From Hyphomicrobiales bacterium (GTDB lineage Bacteria > Pseudomonadota > Alphaproteobacteria > Rhizobiales > Beijerinckiaceae), in contig UCLR01000007.1 in NCBI GenBank assembly GCA_900473415.1, positions 248,001 to 312,000 on the forward strand: a stretch of 64,000 nucleotides of DNA. The letters run 5' to 3'. This document shows, piece by piece, positions 57,193-64,000 of this stretch. The notes beneath the pieces were generated by a model that saw nothing but the letters and a program-made list of their open reading frames with translations, made no database searches and was not told the DNA's origin. The translations under genes and the position numbers were made by a program. Every line of letters starts with the position of its first letter. Position 1 is the first letter of the stretch.

Positions 57193-58476
57193 TCAACGAC
57201 CGCTCAGCCAGGCGAGTGGAACGGTCACGAGCTGGGGGAACAGGATCAGCAGGAACATCGCGGCCGTCTGGGCGACCAGGAAAGGCCAGACACCGCGGAT
57301 GACCAGCGTCATCGGAATGCGCGCCACGCCGCAGACGACGTTCAGCACGATGCCGACCGGCGGCGTGATCAGGCCGATCGCATTGTTGATGATGAAGAGC
57401 ACGCCGAAATAGATCGGATCGATGCCAGCCTGCTTGATAACCGGCATCAAAACCGGCGTCAGGATCAGCACGGTCGGGGTGAAGTCGAGCGCGGTGCCGA
57501 CCACCATGACGAGCAGCATGATCACGATCATCAGCATCGTCTTGTTGCCCATGAAGGGCTCGAGCAGGCTCGACAGTTCGGCCGGGATATTGGCCTGAGT
57601 GATGAGCCAGGCCGAGACGACCGCGGCTGCGACAAGCAGCATCACAGCGCTGGTCGTCTTCGCCGCCATCAGCGTGACCTTGTAGAGGTCGGCCGGTTTC
57701 AACTCGCGATAGACGAACATGCCGACCACGAGAGCATACACGGTCGCGACGACGGCCGCCTCTGTCGGCGTGACGATGCCGAAGCGGATGCCGCCGAGGA
57801 TCGCGATCGGCATCAGCAGCGCCAGCGAGCCGTCCCAGGTCGCCTTCAGGCGCTCGGCGCCGCTGCGCCGGGGCAGGACCGTGATCTTGTCATGGCGGCA
57901 GACGATGAACCACGCGATCACCAGCGACACGCCGATGAGCAAGCCCGGAACGACGCCCGCGAGGAAGAGCCTGGTGATCGAGAGATTGGCGGCGACGCCG
58001 AAGACGATGAAGCCGATCGACGGCGGAATGATCGGCGCGATGATGCCGCCCGAGGCGATCAGGCCGGCAGAGCGCCCGGTATCGTAACCGGCCTGGCGCA
58101 TCATCGGCAGCAGGATCGAGGCCAGCGCCGCGGTATCGGCCGCGGCCGAACCGGAGAGCGAGGCCATGATGATCGAGGCGAAGATTGCGACATAGCCGAG
58201 ACCGCCATGCAGGTGGCCGACCAGCGAGAGCGCGAAGTTGACGATGCGCTTCGACAGGCCGCCGGCGTTCATCAGCTCACCGGCCAGCAGGAAGAACGGG
58301 ATCGCCAGCAGCTGGAACGAATCCGCGCCGACGATCATGTTCTGCGCGATGATCTGCGTGTCGAACACGCCGAGCCAGAGCATCAGTGCGACCGCACAGA
58401 CGATCAGCGCAAAAGCGATCGGCATGCCGATCGCCATCGCTCCGCAGAGCGAGAAGAGGAAGACGGCGACGGTCAT
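57193..58476 (-). CDS. dctM: TRAP transporter large permease DctM
   Basis: A 427-residue inner-membrane protein with about 12 helices that couples sodium flow to acid uptake. PFFLLAGELMNAGGLSKRIVNFALSLVGHLHGGLGYVAIFASIIMASLSGSAAADTAAL is the conserved first half and GIIAPIIPPSIGFIVFGVAANLSI the P-P-S motif. GLITPPVGIVLNVVCG matches the second-half motif. Its ATG overlaps the stop of the small permease gene (ATGA), as usual. Confidence 0.96.
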   Translation of the reverse strand: MTVAVFLFSLCGAMAIGMPIAFALIVCAVALMLWLGVFDTQIIAQNMIVGADSFQLLAIPFFLLAGELMNAGGLSKRIVNFALSLVGHLHGGLGYVAIFASIIMASLSGSAAADTAALASILLPMMRQAGYDTGRSAGLIASGGIIAPIIPPSIGFIVFGVAANLSITRLFLAGVVPGLLIGVSLVIAWFIVCRHDKITVLPRRSGAERLKATWDGSLALLMPIAILGGIRFGIVTPTEAAVVATVYALVVGMFVYRELKPADLYKVTLMAAKTTSAVMLLVAAAVVSAWLITQANIPAELSSLLEPFMGNKTMLMIVIMLLVMVVGTALDFTPTVLILTPVLMPVIKQAGIDPIYFGVLFIINNAIGLITPPVGIVLNVVCGVARIPMTLVIRGVWPFLVAQTAAMFLLILFPQLVTVPLAWLSGR

Positions 58477-59018
58477 TCGAGGTGGCCCTTCAGATCATGC
58501 GAAGGATTGCCGCTGTAGTCGCCGGCGAATTCGGCCAGCTCGTAGGGACCGAGCCGCCCTGTCAGGGCACGGACCAGCCGGGCCAATGTGATGAAACCGA
58601 TGCCAAGCCCGGCGAAGTACAGCACGCCGTAGACGTAGCTCATGCTGAGCCCGGTGACCGGCGCGACCGCGGTTGCGTTGATCTCGTGCTGCCTCCAGGT
58701 GCCGTCCAGCAGCATGACGCAGCAAGCCAGGATGATGACGTCACTGATTATCATGCAGACCAGCCGGCCACGCCGACCGATCGCGCCGACCAGCGTGTCG
58801 ACGCCGAGATGGCCATTCTCGCGCATCACCACGACGGCGCCGATATAGGTCAGCCAGACGAAGAAGTAGCGCGACAGCTCCTCGGACAGATCGATGCCCG
58901 AGTTCAGGGCGTAGCGCAGGACCACGTTGCCGAAGACCATTACGACCATCCCGGCGAGCAGGATGACAAGGACGGCTTCAAGTCCTCGCAGGATCCATCT
59001 TTCGGCGATTGCGAGCAT
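58473..59018 (-). CDS. dctQ: TRAP transporter small permease DctQ
   Basis: A 181-residue protein with four helices. LRGLEAVLVILLAGMVVMVFGNVVLRYALNSGIDLSEELSRYFFVWLTYIGAVVVMRENGHLGVD is the family core. The C-terminus extends by a hydrophilic tail (ELAEFAGDYSGNPSHDLKG). The ATG at 59018 lies inside the 3' end of the FadR-type gene (41-base overlap in another frame). It partners DctM for membrane insertion and function. Confidence 0.93.
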   Translation of the reverse strand: MLAIAERWILRGLEAVLVILLAGMVVMVFGNVVLRYALNSGIDLSEELSRYFFVWLTYIGAVVVMRENGHLGVDTLVGAIGRRGRLVCMIISDVIILACCVMLLDGTWRQHEINATAVAPVTGLSMSYVYGVLYFAGLGIGFITLARLVRALTGRLGPYELAEFAGDYSGNPSHDLKGHLE

Positions 59019-59766
59019 CGGGCGTTTCCTGTGTTTTTTTCGTTGTGGGACGCGAGCGGCCTGCCGGGACGAGGCGAGGCGGACCTTGATGAATGTCTTC
59101 CTGGGCGACCTGCAGCAGATCGACCATCCGGGCACGAGCCTCGGCGGGCTGGCGCGCCGCAATAGCGTCGGCGACTCGGCGATGGATCGCGATCGATGCC
59201 AGAGCGCGCTCATGATCATGCATCGACAGGCGGAACGACGCCTTCAGAACGGCGTGCAGGATCGGCTTGAGCTGCAGCAGCAGGATGTTGCCGGAGGCTT
59301 CCAGGATCGCCTCATGAAAGCGAAAGTCGGCCGCTTCGTGCTCAGCTTTGCTCGGCGCGCTCACCATCGTTTCAAGCGCCGTGGTGATGGCGGCAATCTG
59401 GGCATCGGAACCGCGCTCGGCAGCGAAGCTGGCAGCTGCCGGCTCGATCATGCCACGCAGCTCGAGCAGGTCGCGTTCGAGCCCACTCGCCATGTCGGCA
59501 TCAGTGATCCAGTCCATCACCAGCGGATCCAGCAGTCGCCAGGACGAGAGCGGCTGGATCCGTGAGCCGACCCGCGGGCCTGTCGTTATCAGCCCGAGCG
59601 CCTGCAGCGTCTTGGTCGCCTCTCGGATCACCGTACGGCTGACGACGAAGCGCGCAACGAGCTCATCCTCCCGCGGCAGCGTCCCGTCAACGCCGATCTG
59701 TCCCGAAACAATCAGGCGGCCGAGTTGGTCGACGAGATGGGTGTGAAAGTTCGCTGGCCGCACCAT
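58978..59766 (-). CDS. FadR/GntR-family transcriptional regulator
   Basis: A 262-residue regulator. The winged helix is LVDQLGRLIVSGQIGVDGTLPREDELVARFVVSRTVIREATKTLQALGLI. The FCD ligand domain has LLELRGMIEPAAASFAAER, the metal-type DFRFHEAILEASGN and a His in SIAIHRRVADAI. A basic, unstructured C-terminal tail of about 30 residues overlaps the start of dctQ. A palindrome covers its start codon, so it probably represses itself and the TRAP/dehydratase operon, released by the sugar acid. Confidence 0.93.
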   Translation of the reverse strand: MVRPANFHTHLVDQLGRLIVSGQIGVDGTLPREDELVARFVVSRTVIREATKTLQALGLITTGPRVGSRIQPLSSWRLLDPLVMDWITDADMASGLERDLLELRGMIEPAAASFAAERGSDAQIAAITTALETMVSAPSKAEHEAADFRFHEAILEASGNILLLQLKPILHAVLKASFRLSMHDHERALASIAIHRRVADAIAARQPAEARARMVDLLQVAQEDIHQGPPRLVPAGRSRPTTKKTQETPDARNRRKMDPART

Positions 59767-59787
59767 ATGATGATCATATCATCATAT
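59765..59787. promoter_or_regulatory. operator of the FadR-type regulator
   Basis: ATATGATGAT and ATCATCATAT are perfect 10-base inverted arms around a 3-base centre. The left end overlaps the start codon (59764-59766) of the regulator gene. The T-G-A-T-N-A-T-C-A core fits GntR-family half sites. Confidence 0.75.
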
Positions 59788-59917
59788 GATTGAGTCGCAA
59801 GCTCGAGTTGACGGCTTTCGCTGACCTGACGGCCAACGATACTCGCGAACTCACTAAACTTGCGCATTGCGGCGCAGAACGCCGCATTGCGGTATGTGAT
59901 CGGCCGTCTTCGTTACT

Positions 59918-59950
59918 TGACATGTTTAGTGAATGGTTGTTCACTAAACA
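59918..59950 (+). promoter_or_regulatory. promoter with overlapping operator for the sugar ABC operon
   Basis: TTGACA at 59918-59923 is followed 17 bases later by a weak -10 (TTCACT, 59941-59946). A perfect inverted repeat GTTTAGTGAA (59925-59934) and TTCACTAAAC (59941-59950) with a 6-base gap fills the spacer and -10. A half-site (TCACTAAAC) lies at 59851-59859. The arms differ from the FadR-type operator, so a second regulator, perhaps LacI or ROK type outside the window, is expected. The rest of the 339-base gap holds only a GCATTGCGG direct repeat (59864, 59885). Confidence 0.6.
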
Positions 59951-60105
59951 AATCGCTGAACCTGGACGGTGAGTTCCGGGGCGGCGTGAGGAAACGTCCC
60001 GCGTCGGCCGTGCCCCCCCTTTTTTGGCTGTGCCCTTCGCGGTCGCGCAGGTTCACCCGTCACCCCAATGACGGCTGGTGACGGCATGCCAAGGGAGGGA
60101 CAGCC

Positions 60106-61434
60106 ATGAATACGATCAGGACGTGCCTGCTTGCCGCGACGATGGTCGGGAGCGCCGCGCTCGGTGCGACAACCGCTCAGGCTCAGGGCAAGACGCTCAC
60201 TCTCTGCTGGGCGGCCTGGGACCCAGCCAATGCGCTGGTGGAACTCTCCAAGGATTTCACCGCGAAGACCAACATCGGCATGAAGTTCGAGTTCGTGCCC
60301 TGGCCCAACTTTGCCGACCGGATGCTCAACGAGCTCAATTCCAAGGGCAAGCTCTGCGACCTGATCATCGGCGACTCGCAGTGGATCGGCGGCTCGGCTG
60401 AGAACAAGCACTATGTGAAGCTGAACGACTTCTTCGCCAAGGAAGGCATCAAGATCGACGATTTCATGCCGGCGACCGTCACCGGCTATGCCGAATGGCC
60501 GAAGAACAGCCCGAATTACTGGGCCCTGCCGGCGATGGGGGACGCGCTCGGCTGGACCTATCGCAAGGACTGGTTCTCGCGCCCGGCGCTGCAGGCTGAA
60601 TTCAAGGCCAAGTACAATCGCGATCTCGCCGCGCCCAAGACACAGAGTGAACTGAAGGAGATTGCCGAATTCTTCCAGGGGCGGGACATTGACGGGAAGA
60701 AGGTCTATGGCGCGGCGATCTTCACCGAGCGCGGCTCGGAAGGCATCACCATGGGCGTCGCCAACGCTCTCTATCCCTTCGGCTTCAAATATCAGGATCC
60801 AAAAAAACCCTACGCCATGAACGGCTTCGTCAATTCGGACGACGCGGTGAAGGGGCTCGAGTTCTACAAGGCGCTGTACAAGTGCTGCACACCGCCAGGT
60901 TATTCGAACGCCTATATGCAGGAGGGGCTCGACGCCTTCAAATCGGGTCAAGCGGCCCTGCAGATGAATTGGTTTGCCTTCTTCCCCGGTCTGTACAAGG
61001 ACCCGAATGTCGGCGGCGACAGGATCGGCTTCTTCGTCAACCCGCCCGAGAAGGGGAAGGGCTCGCAGCTCGGCGGCCAGGGCCTCTCCGTCGTGTCATA
61101 CTCGGCCAACCAGGCCGAGGCGCTGTCCTACATCAAATGGTTCGCCTCGCTCGACGTCCAGAAGAAGTGGTGGGAACTCGGCGGCTATACCTGCCACAAG
61201 GGCGTGCTGAACGATGCGAATTTCCCGAAATCGGCGCCCTTCGCCGCAGACTTCCTCGTCGCCATGGGCGAGGTGGTCGATTTCTGGGCCGAACCTTCCT
61301 ACGCGCAGCTGATGCAGGCGGAGCAAGCGCGCATCCACGACTATGTGGTCGCTGACAAGGGTACTGCCAAGCAGGCGCTCGACCTGCTGATCCAGGACTG
61401 GACCAAGGTCTTCAAGGAAGACGGCAAGTTCTGA
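60106..61434 (+). CDS. sugar ABC transporter substrate-binding protein (family 1)
   Basis: A 442-residue periplasmic protein. A signal peptide (MNTIRTCLLAATMVGSAALG, cut after T-A-Q-A) leads to KTLTLCWAAWDPANALVELSKDFTAKT. The lobe motif LGWTYRKDWFSRP and the late AALQMNWFAFFPGLYKDP and GGQGLSVVSYSANQAEALSYIKWF are typical of SBP_bac_1 proteins for oligosaccharides or polyols. Several cysteines (LCWAA, KLCD, KCCTPP, YTCHKG) could form disulphides. GGGAGGGA at 60093-60100 precedes the ATG. It heads the ABC operon. Confidence 0.95.
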   Translation: MNTIRTCLLAATMVGSAALGATTAQAQGKTLTLCWAAWDPANALVELSKDFTAKTNIGMKFEFVPWPNFADRMLNELNSKGKLCDLIIGDSQWIGGSAENKHYVKLNDFFAKEGIKIDDFMPATVTGYAEWPKNSPNYWALPAMGDALGWTYRKDWFSRPALQAEFKAKYNRDLAAPKTQSELKEIAEFFQGRDIDGKKVYGAAIFTERGSEGITMGVANALYPFGFKYQDPKKPYAMNGFVNSDDAVKGLEFYKALYKCCTPPGYSNAYMQEGLDAFKSGQAALQMNWFAFFPGLYKDPNVGGDRIGFFVNPPEKGKGSQLGGQGLSVVSYSANQAEALSYIKWFASLDVQKKWWELGGYTCHKGVLNDANFPKSAPFAADFLVAMGEVVDFWAEPSYAQLMQAEQARIHDYVVADKGTAKQALDLLIQDWTKVFKEDGKF

Positions 61435-61527
61435 CGCGGCCGGCTTTCGCCTGAGCTGAACCAGGGCTGCGCCTTATCGGTGCAGGCGCAGCCAGCCCCC
61501 GACTTTCCCTTTGAACGGTGCTGAGTC

Positions 61528-62490
61528 ATGAATGCGAGCGACATCACCGGCATCAGGAGCGCGACAGCGATGCGCGCAGCCTATACCCCGATCGAGCATC
61601 GGGTCCGGGGCCTCTCCGACAAGGCGATCGCCTGGCTTTTCATCGCGCCGACGATGATCCTGCTGCTCGCGATCAACCTGTTCCCGCTGATCTGGACGAT
61701 CCAGCTCTCCTTCACCAACTACCGCGCCAACCGCCCCAATGCGCCGCTGCGCAATGTCGGGCTCGACCACTACCAGACCATCCTGTCGGATCCGGAGATC
61801 TGGCAGCGCATGCAGGCGACCGCGCATTTCGTCTTCTGGACGATCCTGCTGCAGACCGTCATCGGCTTTGCGCTGGCCTATCTGATCGACCGCAAGTTCC
61901 GCGGCCACGGCTTCTGGACCACGCTGATCCTGATCCCGATGATGCTGTCGCCGGCGGTGGTCGGCAATTTCTGGACCTTCCTGTACCAGCCGCAGATCGG
62001 CCTTTTCAACTACGTGGTCTCGTTCTTCACGGGGCTCGCGCCGTCCTCCTTCCAGATGCTCGGTGACGTCACCTTGAGCCCCTGGGCGATCATCATCGTC
62101 GATACCTGGATGTGGACGCCCTATGTGATGCTGATCTGCCTCGCCGGCCTGCGCTCCATTCCCGACTACATCTACGAGGCAGCCGAAGTCGACCGGGCCA
62201 GCAACTGGCGGCAGTTCATCTCGATCACGCTGCCGATGTGCCTGCCCTTCATCATGCTGGCGGTGCTGTTCCGCGGCATCGAGAACTTCAAGATGTTCGA
62301 CATGGTCAATCTGCTGACCTCGGGCGGGCCGGGGTCGACCACCGAGCTTGCCTCGATCACGCTCAAGCGCGCCGCCTTCGAGGCTTGGCGCACCGGCTAT
62401 TCCTCCGCCCTGGCGATCATCCTGTTCGTCGCCGTGTTTGGCCTGGCGAACATCTATGTGAAGGCCTTGAACAAGGTGAAGGCACGATGA
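61528..62490 (+). CDS. sugar ABC transporter permease (MalF/UgpA type)
   Basis: A 320-residue inner-membrane protein with six helices. AIAWLFIAPTMILLLAINLFPLIWTIQLSFTNYRA opens it, and the EAA loop is YEAAEVDRASNWRQFISITLPMCLPFI, which contacts the ATPase. It follows the binding-protein gene by 93 bases, and its stop overlaps the start of the second permease (ATGA). Confidence 0.95.
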   Translation: MNASDITGIRSATAMRAAYTPIEHRVRGLSDKAIAWLFIAPTMILLLAINLFPLIWTIQLSFTNYRANRPNAPLRNVGLDHYQTILSDPEIWQRMQATAHFVFWTILLQTVIGFALAYLIDRKFRGHGFWTTLILIPMMLSPAVVGNFWTFLYQPQIGLFNYVVSFFTGLAPSSFQMLGDVTLSPWAIIIVDTWMWTPYVMLICLAGLRSIPDYIYEAAEVDRASNWRQFISITLPMCLPFIMLAVLFRGIENFKMFDMVNLLTSGGPGSTTELASITLKRAAFEAWRTGYSSALAIILFVAVFGLANIYVKALNKVKAR

Positions 62491-63455
62491 GCGGCGCCCT
62501 CTCCACCGCCCATTCGGTCGTAGCCCCAAGCGGCCGGGTCAAGCTGCTCGCCGGCGCGATCGTGGTGCTCTACGCGCTGGTCGCGCTCGTGCCGCTGCTC
62601 TGGATCGGCCTGACCAGCATCAAGACGCCGCCGGACTCGATCTCTTACCCACCGAAGGTCGTGCCGTTCGTGCATTTCGAGCCCTCGATCGAAGGCTACT
62701 GCAACCTGTTCAACACGCGCTCGCGCCAGACTGCGGACTATCTCGCCTCGCTTCCGCCGGCAAACTCGGCCTGCGAAGAGATCACGCGCTCTCGCAGCAT
62801 GGTCGTCGTCGGTCCCTCCAACTATGTGCCGCGCTTCCTCAATTCGCTGATCATCGCCTTCGGCTCGACCCTGCTTTCCGTTGGGCTCGGGACCTGCGCG
62901 GCCTATGCCTTCTCGCGCTTCAAGGTGCCGATGAAGGACGATCTTTTGTTCTTCATCCTGTCGACGCGGATGATGCCGCCGATCGCCGTCGCGATCCCGA
63001 TCTTCCTGATGTACCGCGAGCTCGGCCTCTCCGACACGCGGCTCGGCATGATCCTGCTCTACACCTCGGTCAACGTCTCCTTGGCGGTCTGGCTGCTCAA
63101 GGGCTTCATCGACGAGATCCCGCGCGAATACGAGGAAGCGGCGATGATCGACGGCTACACGCGGCTCCAGGCCTTCCGCAAGGTCGTGCTGCCGCAGGCC
63201 ACGACCGGCATCGTCGCAACCGCGATCTTCTGCCTGATCTTCGCCTGGAATGAATACGCCTTCGCCGTGCTGCTCACCTCCGGCACCGCCCAGACCGCGC
63301 CACCCTTCATCCCGATCATCATCGGCGAGGGCGGGCAGGACTGGCCGGCGGTGGCGGCCGGAACGACGCTGTTCCTGATCCCGATCCTGATTTTCACTGT
63401 GCTCCTGCGCAAGCACCTGCTGCGCGGCATCACTTTTGGGGCGGTGCGCAAATGA
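62487..63455 (+). CDS. sugar ABC transporter permease (MalG type) with periplasmic insert
   Basis: A 322-residue inner-membrane protein. The EAA loop is REYEEAAMIDGYTRLQAFRKVVLPQA, with FLNSLIIAFGSTLLSVGLGTCAAYAFSRF as the core helix. Between residues about 70 and 112 it has an insert longer than usual for MalG (YCNLFNTRSRQTADYL to VVVGPSNYVP) with two cysteines (72 and 96) in the first periplasmic loop. It overlaps genes at both ends by 4 bases (ATGA), so the operon is tightly coupled. Confidence 0.94.
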   Translation: MSGALSTAHSVVAPSGRVKLLAGAIVVLYALVALVPLLWIGLTSIKTPPDSISYPPKVVPFVHFEPSIEGYCNLFNTRSRQTADYLASLPPANSACEEITRSRSMVVVGPSNYVPRFLNSLIIAFGSTLLSVGLGTCAAYAFSRFKVPMKDDLLFFILSTRMMPPIAVAIPIFLMYRELGLSDTRLGMILLYTSVNVSLAVWLLKGFIDEIPREYEEAAMIDGYTRLQAFRKVVLPQATTGIVATAIFCLIFAWNEYAFAVLLTSGTAQTAPPFIPIIIGEGGQDWPAVAAGTTLFLIPILIFTVLLRKHLLRGITFGAVRK

Positions 63456-63676
63456 ATCTGCACGCAGCTCACCCTCGGGAGCCTGAACCTGAGCCGGTAT
63501 CGCGCTGGCCGAAGGCGCTGCGGCGCGGGCCGATGGAGACGCTGGCGACAGCGCTGATCGCCGCCGGCGTGCTGATGCTGCTGCAGCCATTCTCGCTGAC
63601 GCTCTACGGCTATTCCTTCGTCACCACGCTGGTCGGCGTCGTCATGTTCACCTTCGTCAGCAAGTTTCCGGAGTGA
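63452..63676 (+). CDS. 74-residue membrane protein within the sugar ABC operon
   Basis: A small protein with a basic, Pro-rich N-terminus (HPREPEPEPVSRWPKALRR) and two hydrophobic stretches (TLATALIAAGVLMLLQPFSLTLYGY and FVTTLVGVVMFTFVS). The start overlaps the MalG-type stop by 4 bases, and the ATPase gene begins 3 bases after its stop. No family is recognised. Position suggests an accessory subunit that assembles with the permeases. Confidence 0.8.
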   Translation: MNLHAAHPREPEPEPVSRWPKALRRGPMETLATALIAAGVLMLLQPFSLTLYGYSFVTTLVGVVMFTFVSKFPE

Positions 63677-63679
63677 GTC

Positions 63680-64000
63680 ATGGCCGAGATCCGGGTCGAC
63701 AATCTGGTGAAGCGGTTCGGCTCCTTCACGGCCGTGCGCGATACGAGTTTCACTGTCGATGACGGCGATTTCTTCTGCCTGCTCGGGCCTTCGGGCTGCG
63801 GCAAGACCACGACGCTGCGCATGGTCGCAGGCCTCGAGCTGCCATCCTCCGGCAGCATCCGGCTCGATGGCGAGGACGTCACGTTCAAGCGCGCGAGAGA
63901 GCGCGACATCGCCATGGTCTTCCAGCTCTTCGCGCTCTACCCGCACATGAACGTGCGCAAGAACATCGCCTTTCCGCTGGTCTCGATGGGCGTTCCGAGG
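63680..64000 (+). CDS. sugar ABC transporter ATP-binding protein, 3' end outside window
   Basis: The first 107 residues of a MalK/UgpC-type ATPase. The Walker A motif is LLGPSGCGKTTTLRMVAG, preceded by IRVDNLVKRFGSFTAVRDTSFTV, and the Q-loop region is RDIAMVFQLFALYPHMNVRKNI. The Q-loop has Leu-Phe-Ala in place of the more usual Ser/Asn-Tyr-Ala. The signature motif, Walker B and TOBE-like regulatory domain lie beyond the window. It drives the preceding permease pair. Confidence 0.95.
   Translation, partial: MAEIRVDNLVKRFGSFTAVRDTSFTVDDGDFFCLLGPSGCGKTTTLRMVAGLELPSSGSIRLDGEDVTFKRARERDIAMVFQLFALYPHMNVRKNIAFPLVSMGVPR

Overview
The window is GC-rich, densely coded bacterial chromosome, most likely from an alphaproteobacterium of the order Hyphomicrobiales (Rhizobiales), with a Bosea-like flavour. 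Supporting signs are a LysR regulator of the LsrB/VtlR type beside trxB, greA next to carB, carA divergent from a YqeY gene followed by dnaG and rpoD, a DnaG without zinc ligands, and many orphan or complete solute-binding-protein systems. The genus is an inference. No CRISPR array, rRNA operon or intact insertion sequence was seen.

Region 1 (1-11.5 kb) holds metabolic and envelope genes: a YaiI-family protein cut by the window edge, a TctC-type binding protein, a PQQ-type sugar dehydrogenase, small membrane proteins (DUF486, SemiSWEET), an MltB-like lytic transglycosylase, RidA, a Tat-exported family 5 binding protein, leuB, msrP, ogt and an FMN reductase. Region 2 (11.5-23 kb) carries a probable AbcR/alpha-r15 small RNA on the minus strand next to lsrB/vtlR, then trxB, an ELM1-like protein, Lrp, GNAT, MarC, greA and carB. 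Region 3 (22-33 kb) has an MFS pump with a divergent ArsR-type repressor and two operators, methyltransferases, PilZ, cfa, a DMT exporter with a divergent LysR, and a group III truncated haemoglobin. Region 4 (32-40 kb) contains a tyrA-like prephenate dehydrogenase preceded by what looks like a leaderless Tyr-Tyr leader peptide and attenuator, then carA, yqeY, dnaG and rpoD. Region 5 (40-47 kb) has an ArsR/SRPBCC pair, LysE, YjbQ, HlyU, an MFS carrier, a YciA-like thioesterase and a large chemoreceptor.

Region 6 (47.3-50.2 kb) is accessory DNA. A tRNA with CAU anticodon has its last 14 bases repeated exactly 1.63 kb downstream, bounding a small integrase-free element. The element carries its own tRNA-Arg(UCU), two small unknown genes and an MltR-like gene. 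Just outside it lies a decayed serine recombinase. Region 7 (50.3-54.4 kb) pairs an orphan peptide/opine-type binding protein with a divergent, translationally coupled set: a 55-residue protein, a DUF1989 protein and a cytosine-deaminase-like amidohydrolase. This may be a catabolic module for an unidentified nitrogen compound.

Region 8 (54.8-64 kb) is carbohydrate uptake and catabolism. A minus-strand set encodes a FadR-type regulator, a TRAP transporter (DctQ, DctM, DctP) and an enolase-superfamily dehydratase, fitting sugar-acid use. The divergent plus-strand set is a sugar ABC importer (binding protein, two permeases, a 74-residue membrane protein, and an ATPase cut by the window end).

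The most interesting observations are the Tyr attenuator candidate before the tyrA homologue, the lsrB-linked sRNA candidate with an anti-Shine-Dalgarno motif matching several binding-protein genes in this window, and the mini integrative element at the tRNA gene.
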